Position numbers and translations under genes: made by a program | In this document: piece after piece, positions 42,121 to 51,269 of the stretch | Layout: the number at the start of each line of letters is the position of its first letter | How positions within the stretch are numbered: the first letter of the stretch is position 1 | Notes under the pieces: model-generated | What the model was told of the DNA's origin: nothing | The model's database searches: none | Seen by the model: the letters and a program-made list of their open reading frames with translations, nothing else | Assembly: GCA_963575745.1 (NCBI GenBank) | Contig: CAUYUJ010014181.1 | Span: 230,001 to 294,000 of the forward strand | Source of the DNA: Prorocentrum cordatum | Lineage: Eukaryota > Sar > Dinophyceae > Prorocentrales > Prorocentraceae | Direction: 5' to 3' | DNA length: 64,000 bases

Positions 42121-42175
42121 CGAGAATCCGCATCGCGGAATTCTTTTTCTGGCACGCACCCAGGGACAGTGAATG
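41525..42175 (+). repeat. GGTCGCGGGTGG minisatellite, CAA run and conserved flank, copy 2
   Basis: Some forty imperfect GGTCGCGGGTGG units occupy 41530-41610 and 41760-42040. Palindromic CGCCGCAGGCGCCGA words are interspersed at about 41505, 41642 and 41731. An ACAACAAC run follows (42045-42122), then ATCGCGGAATTC and GGGACAGTGAATGACCG. The last part equals the flank of 22620-22835. Confidence 0.9.
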
Positions 42176-42199
42176 ACCGTTCGGTTCAGCCCCCTCGCT

Positions 42200-42525
42200 C
42201 TGATTATGTAATTTGCACGGGATCGTGGCCTCGAGGATGCACGTATAAAGTAACGTGCGAAGGTCAAATGGTTTCAGAAACACAGAGTTTGTGTGTCTGC
42301 AAAAGAATAGGGTTTCGAGGACGCAACCTGAGTACTCTACGCAAGGTTATCACTGCGACACGCGAATGTGGCGTACTCTGAAACTGTCTTTAGCCTGGGG
42401 GACGCAAGTATCGAGCATTGTACGGGGGATTCTGGTCTCGGGGACGCGAGCATTGTATAATGCACAACTGTTTATGGCCTCGGGAGCGCGAACATCATGT
42501 ATTGTCATGTGTCCCACGACTCCCC
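42200..42525 (+). repeat. Degenerate repeats of about 40-45 bp, block 2
   Basis: GGGATCGTGGCCTCGAGGAT, GGGTTTCGAGGACGCAACC, AGCCTGGGGGACGCAAGTAT, TGGTCTCGGGGACGCGAGCA and ATGGCCTCGGGAGCGCGAAC recur every 40-110 bases, each followed by a T(A/G)TA-rich stretch. Confidence 0.6.
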
Positions 42526-42529
42526 CCCC

Positions 42530-43045
42530 AGGAATTCTGAGACCACCTGGAGGGCATTGAGGCAGTGTGGTTTGGGGCTCCCCCCCTCGCGCGGACTTCC
42601 AACAATTTAGAGTAGGAGGCAGCAACTAGAACCATCACATCGGAAATTGGAAACTGGAACTGATGCAGGAAGCAGCAAGCCTAATCCGCGCAGCCTTATG
42701 GACCCATAAGGGGGCTGGCAGATTTGCTTTCCTTAGGCCCGTTGGTTACCCTTCGCTGACCCCAATCCATGGAAAACTGACCACCATTCGTCGGCACGCA
42801 TTTGACTTGGATCCGACGCGGATTCGACATGGGTTAGATGTTGATCCGAGAACTTTGACGTGGATTCGACTCAGATTCGACGGGCGACATCGGCGCGATG
42901 GCATAGACAGGCTCCCTGGAAGATGCATCATAATTCCAGTATTGTGGTGCACCACCCCGCATGGTATCCCGGATATGGGCGTTACCCCAACACATGTGTG
43001 CGTCGCCCACACCACGAGCCACGCGCGCCAAGACATTTTATGGTA
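42530..43045. other. Unassigned sequence
   Basis: Mixed sequence with GATCCGACGCGGATTCGAC-type short repeats at 42805-42885. No gene recognised. Confidence 0.5.
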
Positions 43046-43049
43046 TAAG

Positions 43050-43276
43050 TCTAGGCCTCCCAGATGGGGTCGGAGTAGGTGGGGTCGGAGGATCGCACCG
43101 CATCCCCGATGCGTCGGCGATGCGGCTTGAGGATAAGCCGTAGCGCTGGCGTTGTTAATGCATCGTTGACGTTGTTGATGTATCGTTGATGCAATCGGCA
43201 ATGCATCGGCGATGCACTGGCGATGCGGCGCGGTCCTCCGACCCCAGCTACTCGGACCCCGTTCAAGAGGCCTTCG
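43050..43276. mobile_element. MITE-like element with GGTCGGAG terminal inverted repeats, copy 5
   Basis: It starts CTAGGCCTCCCAGATGGGGT, then CGGAGTAGGTGGGGTCGGAG and GATCGCACCGCATC. It ends GATGCGGCGCGGTCCTCCGA, CCCCAGCTACTCGGACCCCG and AAGAGGCC. This is the clearest copy for defining the outer ends, with inverted repeats of about 50 bases. The centre has GTTGATGCATCG-type short repeats. Confidence 0.85.
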
Positions 43277-43544
43277 AGACGCTCGCGGCGGGCGCTCGCG
43301 GGCCGTACCGCGCGGGATAAACGAGGTGCCGCAAGACGCTTTTTGCACCACGTGTTCGAGGCGGACGCGCGCCTCCGTGTAATCTGCAGCGCAAGCATGT
43401 CCTGCTGCACCCCAGGGGCAGGCGCTGCGGCGGTCGGCATCTGGGCGAGGGCTGGCACAGCCGTGGCTGCTAAACGGTCTTCCCGGAGGTGCCAGAGTTC
43501 CCGGAAGAGCAAACATCCCAGAGTCAAATTCAGCACTCAATAGT

Positions 43545-43755
43545 CCGGGTGCCTCCTCCTGCTCCACCCCCTCCTCCTCTTGCTCCTCCTCGTCCTCCTC
43601 CTCCACCTCTTTCTCCTCCTGCTCCTCCTTCTTCTCCTGCTCCCCCCCCTCCTCGCTTCTCCTACTCCCTCTCCTCCTCCTCCTCCTCCTCCTCCTCCTC
43701 CTCCTCCTCCTCCTCCTCGCTCCTCCTCCTCGCTCCTCCTCGTTACTCCTCGCTT
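43545..43755. repeat. CCTCCT microsatellite
   Basis: CTCCTC repeats with CTGCTCC interruptions. Ser-, Pro- and Leu-rich frames are artefacts. Confidence 0.95.
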
Positions 43756-43899
43756 CCGGGACCCAGCGTTCCTTTTTAGCAGCCGCGGGTTTGCCAGCCT
43801 TCGCCCGGCTGCTGCGTGAGTCGGGGAGGGCCGGCGGAGGGGCGGAGGTCGCGAGGTGCTGGCCAGTGGCGGCGGGGCCCGGCGCCGCCGTTTCTCCTC

Positions 43900-44460
43900 C
43901 CTTCGAGCCGTGGCGAAGCGTCTTGGCTCGCCTGCAGGCCCACCCAGGAGTGTTCTAAGAACCTGTTATGGTCTGCACGAAGTGTCCTTAGAACATTTGA
44001 GCCACGCATAAAACAACGGGGTCGTCTGTGCCGACATTGGCGCGTAAGCTTCCCGCGTAAGCTCGCGCATAAGCGCCCTCGTCTCCAATGCAGCGTGCCG
44101 CGCTGGCGGCCCGCGTAAAACGCGGCGTAAGGTCGCTACGCCACCTCGCGTAAGACCCGTTTCTGATCGTCGCTCATTTCTCCAGTTGAGGCTGTCTTGG
44201 TTTAGCACGTCGGACTTCTGTTCTAAGAACGCTCGTTTTGCTACTCAGAACATCTTGGGGGTCGAAGGACATGTCGTGCTAGGCCTGCAGGACTGCCGGG
44301 GCGGTCGGGCCGAGCGCTCGATGCCCCCGCCGCCCGGCGAGGCCCACGCCGCCGCGCAGCCGCTGGTTCCCAGCGCGGGCCCCGCCTGGCGCCCCCGCGC
44401 CGAGACCGACCGACGCCCGCGGCGGCCATCGGCCGCTCGAGGATCGACCGATCGTCGGGG
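43900..44460 (+). repeat. Local duplicated block, copy 1
   Basis: CAGGCCCACC(C)AG plus TGTTCTAAGAACC (43938-43970), a GTCTTGG...ATGTCGTGCTAGG module (44185-44310), and a GC-rich module at 44412-44445 recur in scrambled order at 45090-45290 and 45500-45640. The 34-base stretch 44412-44445 is identical to 45162-45195. Confidence 0.75.
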
Positions 44461-44937
44461 GCGGCCAAGAGGGGGGTGAGGACTGGGGGGGGATCTCATG
44501 GCGGGGGAGCCATGACTTCTCCCCAGGCTTCATGGCCCCTCTTCTTACCTCAACGCGTTCCCTGCCCCCCCCCCCCCGGGAAACGGTACCCAGGCAGTCG
44601 GTGTTGGGGGGTCTGTCTCCGATCTGTAGCCATGGAATCTATGGGGTGTTTCCGCCTGCAGGTGGTTGGCAGTGGCTTGGGGAGGCCTCGGCGGCGGCGG
44701 GGGGCAGGGCCAGGCCGTCGCGTCAAGCTGCCCATCTGCGTCCTCAAAATATCCGTCGGAGATCCTGGGGGCGCCCGCAAGGGCTGCTCAAAAGCTCAGT
44801 GCGAGGCGCACCTGAGACCCAGAGGAGGAAAAGCTACCCGTTCATCTACCCTTCGCCTGTTTTCCCCTATCGACCGATCGCGGCAACGCCGTGGAAGGGC
44901 GTCTTGGCTCTCGAAGAAGAGGAAAACGCTATGAGCA

Positions 44938-45067
44938 TGAATTGCGCGGATTGCTTAAATCCGCGCTGGGCCCCCATGGCGGCGCCTGCGGCGCCGCCCC
45001 CAGCGCGCTCTGTGCGCCAGGAGGGGGGCCCAGCGAAGATCCAAGAATTTCGCGCGGAGCGCCAACA
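44938..45067. mobile_element. GCGCTGG TIR element, second good copy
   Basis: The left end GCGCGGATTGCTTAAATCCG then CGCTGGGCCCCC is mirrored by GGGGGGCCCAGCGAAGATCC, AAGAATTTCGCGCGGAGCGC at the right. The core hairpin is GGCGGCGCCTGCGGCGCCGC. Confidence 0.72.
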
Positions 45068-45089
45068 GTTTATGGTTATGGCGTTTTTG

Positions 45090-45310
45090 TTTGTTCTTCT
45101 AGGCTTGCTGGTAGGCCCACCAGCGAGTGCTCTGAGGACTTCTTTTGGTTCGGGAGCCTCGGACGCCCGCGGCGGCCATCGGCCGCTCGAGGATCCACCG
45201 ATTGCAGCCTGGCAGTGGAAGGGCGTCCTGGCTTGCCTGGCTGGTAGGCCCACCGAAGAGTTTGTTCTGAGGACTTGTTGGTTCCAGAGCCTCGGGGCGG
45301 GGTTCCATGC
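45090..45310 (+). repeat. Local duplicated block, copy 2
   Basis: GGTAGGCCCACCAGCGAGTG then TCTGAGGACTT, and again GGTAGGCCCACCGAAGAGTT then TCTGAGGACTT, flank the 34-base identity at 45162-45195. A duplication within a duplication is likely. Confidence 0.72.
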
Positions 45311-45311
45311 A

Positions 45312-45465
45312 AAAACAAGGGTCCGCCAGAGCGTAGACCGCCGGATCTTGCAGGATCCTGCAGAGCCAGGGGCGCATTGACCCGGGTGAGGGTGCAGGAT
45401 CCCGCAGGATCTTGCAGGATTTTGCAAAGCTTGACTGACCCGGGTTTGGATTGACCTGGGTCAAT
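45312..45465 (+). mobile_element. TGACCCGGGT / TGCAGGATCCTGCAG element, copy 3
   Basis: GGGTCCGCCAGAGCGTAG, GGATCTTGCAGGATCCTGCA, GCGCATTGACCCGGGTGAGG and TTGACTGACCCGGGTTTGGA follow the order of 11355-11540. Confidence 0.75.
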
Positions 45466-45499
45466 CGGTCCCCGATTTGCGGCTTGCACGAACTGTTCT

Positions 45500-45640
45500 T
45501 CCATTCTATTTGGCTGAGGCCGTCTTGCTTTGTAACATCGGCTGTATGTTCTAGCAACATCCGTTTTGTTGTGCAACACTCTCACGTGCTAAAGACACGT
45601 CGCGGTCGGCGTGTAGGACTGCCAGGACAGTCGGTTCCTG
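45500..45640 (+). repeat. Copy of the 44185-44310 module
   Basis: TTGGCTGAGGCCGTCTTGCT, GTTCTAGCAACATCCGTTTT, GTGCTAAAGACACGTCGCGG and GTAGGACTGCCAGGACAGTC parallel GTTGAGGCTGTCTTGG through GGACTGCCGGGGCGGTCGG at 44185-44310. Confidence 0.68.
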
Positions 45641-45770
45641 CTCAATGCTTATCGGATTTTAAATCTGGGCGTTCTGTTTTGAGGTCGGCCTTGCGGTCTC
45701 ACTGCCAGGCTCACGAGGACCATCAGGAATAGATCCGGTGCAACATCGAGACTGCACGCGGGCATTCCGC

Positions 45771-45798
45771 TTTTTTTTCGGCACTTATTGCACACCAG
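45771..45798 (+). promoter_or_regulatory. Candidate trans-splice (or cis-splice) acceptor
   Basis: Eight consecutive T (45771-45778) are followed by CGGCACTTATTGCACACCAG, with AG at 45797-45798. Splicing here would leave a 12-base 5' UTR before the ATG at 45811. Dinoflagellate SL trans-splicing uses such polypyrimidine-AG sites. Confidence 0.5.
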
Positions 45799-45810
45799 AC
45801 ATCGGCCGCC

Positions 45811-46692
45811 ATGCCAGGACATGGAGTTCCTACCCTGCTCTCGACCATTACCATCGATAACCGATGCCTAGTATGCGACAATGTATATGGCTCCATTCGC
45901 TATTGCCAATACCATCATCGACCATCTTGGATGGAAGGAAGATGTTTTATCGATCGCACTCTGCACACACACGCTTGGGTTCCGTCTACCAGTACCAGAT
46001 GCCCCCTGGAACACATTGGTCCTAATCCAGACTGTCAGCGAGATTATCAGGACCCCGAGGCCCTCCGAGAACATGTACGCACGCACATCCGTCCGTCGCC
46101 ACGCGGCCCCTGGCTCAAGAGACTCCCACAGTCTGCGCAAATTGCGCAAGGACGTGTCCATACACCACTTTCACGGCAGCTACCTCAGTCTGCCTGGAAG
46201 CCCGCCGATACCGCACTTCTTAGACGGGAAGCCCACCTCGCTACGGATATACTACTTGGAGTCGTACCTCGCGCCGCTGCTACAGTGGCCACTACACGTA
46301 TTCGGCGGACAAAATCACAAGTTGGCGGAGCAGGCCCAGGAACGCAAGCCTCGAGCAGCGTGGAGAGGCCTCCCACCGTCCTTACCCAAGTTTGGGAATT
46401 ATGGCAACGGGTTCAAGGTCGGCGAACGATCAGCGCAGCGACCGCGGGCGGCTCGCAGCCACGGGGGGGCCCCAGCGGCTTCAGCAGCGCGGGGACCTCA
46501 GCCACCAGCAGCAGAGGCGGCAGAGGACGCACCGATGGAGGGCGAAGAGGTCCAGGAGGAAAAGGGCCGACGGCGACGCCGCAGAAGCGGCAGGCGAGCT
46601 TACAGAGGCCAACACACCTACAAGAGTTGGACGAGCAGGGACAATCATCTTCATTCGCTGCTCCTGACACTCATGACGTTGACATTACATAA
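45811..46692 (+). CDS. Putative zinc-finger-like protein of unknown function
   Basis: The frame encodes 293 residues from an ATG 12 bases after a good splice acceptor. The N-terminal third has Cys/His pairs: CLVC near residue 18, then RYCQYHH, then C-x10-C-x12-H-x3-H from TRCPLEHIGPNPDC to REHVRTH. The last half has C2H2 spacing except for an unusually long C-C loop. Residues beyond about 190 are Gly/Ser/Arg-rich and likely disordered (SSRGGRGRTDGGRRGPGG), and the protein ends THDVDIT. A second frame (45881-46849) overlaps it and is also open, so frame choice is not certain. Zinc fingers near the C-terminus are common in LINE-type retroelement proteins, so this could be an element remnant. 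I saw no reverse transcriptase. Confidence 0.5.
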   Translation: MPGHGVPTLLSTITIDNRCLVCDNVYGSIRYCQYHHRPSWMEGRCFIDRTLHTHAWVPSTSTRCPLEHIGPNPDCQRDYQDPEALREHVRTHIRPSPRGPWLKRLPQSAQIAQGRVHTPLSRQLPQSAWKPADTALLRREAHLATDILLGVVPRAAATVATTRIRRTKSQVGGAGPGTQASSSVERPPTVLTQVWELWQRVQGRRTISAATAGGSQPRGGPSGFSSAGTSATSSRGGRGRTDGGRRGPGGKGPTATPQKRQASLQRPTHLQELDEQGQSSSFAAPDTHDVDIT

Positions 46693-47183
46693 ATACACGG
46701 CGGCTCAGACTGACGATGTGCGCATCACCCATCCGATCATCAGCCACATCACGGAAGAGCTGGAGGGCTGCCGCTGGAGGGCCAACGGCCTACGATCGGC
46801 GAAGGACAAAGAGGGTCTCAAGCGACCCCCGCGCTGGCCCTGGCGATGATCGAGGGCCTTCAGGCTTGCGAGATAGGCGCCGCGTGCGGACGCAAGTGGA
46901 CGAGTACATTGAGAAATGCCAGCCGACGGACCACGAGACCGAGCCGACAGTCGACATCGACCAGATCAACGATCCAGTACACTCCATCAGAGTCGAGAAG
47001 ACCGCAGACCCCAACATCGCCAACTTAGGGCTGGGCATCATAGACTGGGACGGCCGCACCATGCTCTTCGATGGCCTTCGGGCCGAGGGACAGGCGTCCC
47101 ATCACCTGGGGCCCGCCCCAGCGGGCTGGCTGGAAGAGGAAATCTCGGTTTGGCTGGAGCAGCTTCGGAAGATCGCCGCATAA
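46693..47183 (+). pseudogene. Frame-shifted coding-like sequence downstream of the zinc-finger frame
   Basis: Coding-like peptides continue in other frames. Near 46690-46800 there is DDVRITHPIISHITEELEG, and in a different frame RVRTQVDEYIEKCQPTDHET, NIANLGLGIIDWDGRTMLF and WLEEEISVWLEQLRKIAA end at TAA (47181-47183). Normal composition in pieces of changing frame suggests either introns or a decayed continuation of the 45811 protein. I cannot see consistent GT-AG pairs that would join them. Function unknown. Confidence 0.4.
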
Positions 47184-47820
47184 CTTTCGTCCAGGGCGAT
47201 GCTCTCGCAGCGTCTACAGCAGAACAGACGCCAGCTCAGGCACCATCTCCGCCTGCGTCAGACCACATCGTCGTGAACTGCCGATTCGGCCATATGGGAA
47301 GCTGATGATGAGGCTGCATACCTTCTTCCCTGAGGATATGGTCCGCCGACCCCCTTAGCACCGTGTATGACCTCCACCTCCTCCGTTAACCTCCCCCCCG
47401 CATTATCCTAACGTAGGCGGTGGTGCTCTGGGCGAGGGTCAGGCACGGAGCTTAACAGGGGAACATATCCGTGATGAAAGTCAGTTGCAGGGTCTCCGCG
47501 TGCGGCACCGGTGCAGCGCGCGGCCTTTAAAGGCAAGAGGCAGGTTTCCAGTTCGGAAGCGCTGCGGCGGCGTGCAAGACATGTATGCTCTTTTTCGAGG
47601 GATTCGGCGGCGTCGCCCGACCTCGGTGTCCTGTGGCATGGCCGTCTCATTCCCACTCGTGGTAGCGTCCATGAGTACGTTCGCAATATGTGGTACTATT
47701 GCTGCCCCCGTGTCGTCGGAAAACAAGACTGGGCCCTGCGAAGAGGTTTGGACCGAGGGAGGAGGAGGATGAGGAGAAGCGAGGAGGAGGAGGAGGCGCC
47801 GACACCCAGAAAGTTGCACC
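47184..47820. other. Unassigned sequence
   Basis: Short frames in several phases, and a GGAGGAGG patch at 47757-47800. No gene, SL relic or recognised repeat. Confidence 0.45.
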
Positions 47821-47891
47821 CAAAGCGGTCGCGACCCACCCGTCGCGATCGATCGGTCGCGACCGATTTTAAAGGAACCAGTCGCGACGGA
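47821..47891 (+). repeat. GGTCGCGACC palindrome cluster, copy 6 (short)
   Basis: GCGGTCGCGACCCACC, GTCGCGATCGATCGGTCGCG, ACCGATTTTAAAGGAACC and AGTCGCGACGG. Confidence 0.65.
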
Positions 47892-48099
47892 TATTGGAAT
47901 GTGAAGCAAAACCGGCGGCGCCCGCACCGACGACGACGGATCGATGGTCGGTCGACGCCCGACGCGCCCGCGCCGACGACGACGATCGATCGATGATTGG
48001 CGTTTCTTTGAAGGGGTTTTGGGGCCTCCAGGGGCCCCAGGGGGGGTCCGCGCCGCCGCGGCCAGGGTGCTGTTCGGAGCTTTGCTCGGGATGCCCTCG

Positions 48100-48170
48100 C
48101 GGCCCGCCCTCCCCCCCCCCCCTCCCCCCCTCCCTCCCCCCCTCCCTTCCTCCTCCCCCTCCTCCTCCCC
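48100..48170. repeat. C-rich CCCTCC tract
   Basis: CCCCCCTCC and CTCCTCC sequence directly abuts the SL relic. As a polypyrimidine stretch it could serve as the acceptor tract for trans-splicing of the downstream sequence. Confidence 0.85.
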
Positions 48171-48172
48171 AT

Positions 48173-48190
48173 GTAGCCATTTTGGCTCAA
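48173..48190 (+). other. Relic spliced leader, exact 18-base core
   Basis: GTAGCCATTTTGGCTCAA is identical to 18 consecutive bases of the 22-base dinoflagellate SL. The next base is T instead of the final G. A chance exact 18-mer in 64 kb is very unlikely (on the order of one in a million for random sequence). No SL RNA intron or Sm site follows, so this is a retroposed leader, not an SL gene. It heads about 2.7 kb of coding-like but frame-broken sequence. Confidence 0.88.
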
Positions 48191-48328
48191 TGTGCGTCGT
48201 TCCACATGCAGCGCGCGGATCTTGCTAGTCCGCGGTTAGATCCCAAGACTTCAACGTTCCGCTGCGTCAGCCTGCCAAGGCTTCGCAGCATCCATCTTTC
48301 GCCTGGCCGCTCCCTTCAAGACGAAGCC

Positions 48329-49500
48329 ATGGCGCCCGCTCCCTGCCGCGAGGACTGCGAAGGCTGGCAGCGCCTTGGCACAGAGAACAAGGCGGGCAAA
48401 GGCGGGAGACGCTCGCCCTGCACAGTGCGTTCTTGCGGCCATTGGACCTCTGATCGTCTTCTCGCACGTCGTGGGCTTTGTGTCGGGCGTGGCAAGCTTC
48501 TCCAGCCAGGCGCCAACCCTGTCTGCGCTGCTTGCGGGCGCGGGGGTGGAGACAAGCGTCGAGTTGCAGTGCAAGGCCCAGCAGGGGGGGGGCCAGCTGT
48601 CTGCCATGGATGCCGCGGCCGTCGCCACTCACCAAAAGGCGGGCGCCCAGCTGAAGCCCGAGTTGGCCGCGGAATTCCCCTTGGAGTTCCAGGTCGAGTC
48701 CGCGGGGCCCGTCCCGCCGAAGCAGCCGCGTCTCCCTGGGTCGGGGGTCGTCCAGGCGGAGGCTGCCAAGCGCCATTCGACAAAGGCGCTCGATCGTGCT
48801 GTCGACGAGTGCCACTGACAAGGTCGACAAGTTCATAGTCGAGAAGATGGGGCCCAGCGGCGCCGTGAGCAGGAGGCGCGCGCACTGGCTCAGCGCGCCT
48901 TGAGGCGAGCGCCAAGTTTGCGGTGCACATCGAAACGCATTTGGGTGATCCTGACTCGCTGAAGCTGCGCGTCGGGTACGCGGTGGACCTCTCTGGCGAT
49001 GAGTTCACCGACGCGACGGGCAGGACTTCGCGAAGTGGGTCCCGGACCACAATGAGGGCGTCGCGCAGCTCCTCCGCACGGCGTTCGCTTCCATCCAGGA
49101 GAAGGCTGAGGAGGTACAGCAGGAGCGCAAGTCCCGCACTGATCCGCTGGCCAAGAGGCGGAAGACGGCGAATGGTCCCACGGCTGTAGATGGCAGCTCC
49201 AAGCCCGAGGTCAAGCGTGAGGGTGGCGATCCAGGTGGAGGTGGAGTACCGCCACAGCCCGGCAGCGATTCGGGAGCTGAGGCGGTGGCCGTGCTTCCCA
49301 GGCGCGAGAGGGAGCAGGCCGAGGCTCTCGAAGTGCCTGACGCTGACGACGGGACAAGATCCAGAAGAAGAAGGCAGCCCTGCTGGGGGCCGCCAAGGCG
49401 GGGGTGGCTGCCGAGCAGGCTGGAAAGGAGGCCAGAAGATGTTTGCTGCTCGGCAACGGGCTTGACAAGCGGCCAGTAGACCCCCCCTCGCCTGCGCGAT
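48329..49500 (+). pseudogene. SL-led, frame-shifted coding remnant (N-terminal part of a retroposed mRNA or LINE)
   Basis: Downstream of the SL relic, protein-like sequence runs on in alternating frames. From 48375 there is IGPLIVFSHVVGFVSGVASF, then VETSVELQCKAQQGGG and VATHQKAGAQLKPELAAEF, stopping at 48818. Then TDKVDKFIVEKMGPSG follows in a second frame, and KFAVHIETHLGDPDSLKLRV / DLSGDEFTDATG from about 48915 in a third. Next comes FAKWVPDHNEGVAQLLRTAF, with AEEVQQERKSRTDPLAKRRK and a basic, Gly-rich tail, from about 49028 in yet another. At least three frameshifts are needed to join these. Ala/Gln-rich coiled segments before a basic stretch are typical of dinoflagellate LINE N-termini, but I cannot prove that family here. 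Confidence 0.5.
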
Positions 49501-49680
49501 GCTTCTGCGCGCAGGTCCCCAACCGGTTTCTTGTCGGGGGGGGCGTCGCTGCGCCCGCGGCTCGGTGGGGCGGGGGCCCGGGCGCAGCGCGGTTGACGCG
49601 CGCGCCTGCTCGGGCGCGAGCTTGGCGACGAGGGCCGCCCCTGCGAAAGGGGGCGGGACAGGCGAGGAGCAGGGCGACGA

Positions 49681-50885
49681 GTGCTCCTTGTGATGATGCC
49701 GAGCCCGTGCCTGGCGGTTCGGCTGCGCCCCTGCCCTTGGCCCATGGCAACATCTCGAGTCGGGGGCCCAGATGTGGCTGAAGGAGACCAGCGCAGGCAG
49801 CATTGCGTTCGTGGGGGCGCGCATGCGCGGCCAGACGTACTCAATGCTCGAGGCGGTTGGGCGCCGGGGCCAGAAGGCAGTTGGGGCCGAGGTTGATGCG
49901 GCGGAGGTTGTTGCTTGCGCTGGCCTGGGGGAACCTCGGTCTGGTCGCCCTTCATCTCGTGGTTAGGAGCGGCTGGGAGTCATGCAGCTGTTCGCGCTGG
50001 CGTATCTTATCTGCGCGCTCAGGCCGAAGCGTGTAACTCTCGCGTTGGCGCCTCTCCGTCTGGCGTCGGGGCAGGGCGTCTGTGGCCGCGCCCTGCAAAT
50101 GCTGAGCCAGCTGGAGGTTCGCCGTGGTCAAGCGCGCGGGCCAGCCATGATCGTTGGTGACATGGCAGCGCGAGCTCCCTGCTATGACTGGCGCGGGCCC
50201 CCGGCTGCAGCTCGGCCTGGTGGGCGCGCCCTCTGGCTCGACTGTCAGCTGCGCGGTGGTCGCGGGGCCGCGAGCCTCGTCGGCCCCGCGAACATCTTAC
50301 CTTGCGCCCAGGCGCCCCATCAGCTCGAGCCCCCGGACGATCCATGGCTGGAGGTCGTCTCGCCCAAGGCCCTGGGCATCGTGATGGACGAGGCGACGGC
50401 GCGGGCCCTCGACCGGGGCGATGCGATGGAGCAGGCCCGTCCTTCGGCTGGAGCGCCCTGGCATATTCCGCTCCAACTTCGCGGCGGCGAGGCTGGCGCT
50501 GGAGCAGCGCGACGACGCCGAGGGTGCTCTGTCTCTCGGCTCCCAGCTCTGCGCGCGGGCGCTGGCGTTGGAATTTGCGCAGCGCGCCGAGTTTGTCGGG
50601 GCGTTGATAGCAACCTCGTACCAAGCGGGGCCAGATCATCCCGAAGGCCGCCCCTGGGCCCCCGTTGGCGAATCGCCGCGTTCACTTCTGGCAGTCTCTG
50701 GAGGCGCAGCTCCGCCTCATTCTGAGGCCCTGCGATCTTGTGTCTGACCCTGAAGAGTCGGATGCCCCGCCCCCGAAGCATGCGTCTCAGCGTTGGAGCG
50801 CCCTGATAGGCCCGGGGAGTTTGAAGGTTCCTCAGGCCTTGGATTTAACTGGTGAGGTGCGGGGCGGCCGCCCCGGGCAATCCTG
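49681..50885 (+). pseudogene. Further coding-like, frame-broken sequence (possible LINE endonuclease remnant)
   Basis: Peptides with normal composition occur in shifting frames. Examples are WLKETSAGSIAFVGARMRGQ and TYSMLEAVGRRGQKAVGAEV (from 49772), MQLFALAYLICALRPKRV (49982), RRGQARGPAMIVGDM and ELPAMTGAGPRLQLGLVG near 50120-50230, and FAAARLALEQRDDAEGAL with ALALEFAQRAEFVGALIATS at 50470-50620. The sequence (A)MIVGD followed by a short spacer resembles the GD(F/W)N region of apurinic-type LINE endonucleases, with the following Asn lost or out of frame. This is a weak match. Several frameshifts and no continuous frame make it a pseudogene whatever its origin. Confidence 0.35.
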
Positions 50886-50889
50886 TTAG

Positions 50890-51265
50890 ATGGCTTTCTC
50901 AGCTCAATGATCTGTCTGCGGGGGGGCTCCAGGAGCTCCATTTAGGGAAGCAGCGATAGAGCGGCCGGTGGGGCCCGAGCTCACTGGGAGGTCTGGCTCT
51001 CGGAGGCTCTTCCTGGATCGGCCTCGCAGGCCTGCCGTCTGTTGACAGCCCCGGCGGGGGCCGCGGGCCCGAGGTAGGCTACGATTTTCAGAGGCCATTC
51101 CGCCGCCGCGGTCAGCGGGGCCCACGATGTCGAGTCGGAGGCGCGGGGGCCATCTGGGGGGGGCATTCTCGGTTGACGCTCGTGGGGAGCTGGCCTCTTG
51201 GAGAGCGTCCGCCAGGGCTGGCCCCCCCCGCAGGGCCGATCGCAACCGCTCAAATAGTGGCTGCG
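50890..51265. other. GC-rich sequence without recognised feature
   Basis: Several frames are open on both strands because of high GC. No motif found. Confidence 0.4.
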
Positions 51266-51269
51266 CTCA

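Noticed and set aside
44625-44640. Another SL relic at GTAGCCAT
   Set aside because: Only eight bases match; the following GGAATCTATG departs completely from the leader.
48173-48260. A functional spliced-leader RNA gene
   Set aside because: The leader is not followed by a GT donor, an Sm-like site or a short hairpin-terminated intron, and coding-like sequence follows.
49982-50725. A complete LINE endonuclease domain
   Set aside because: Only a short MIVGD-like match is visible, key residues after it are missing or out of frame, and no reverse transcriptase motif (such as F/YADD) was found downstream. I therefore keep it as a low-confidence remnant.
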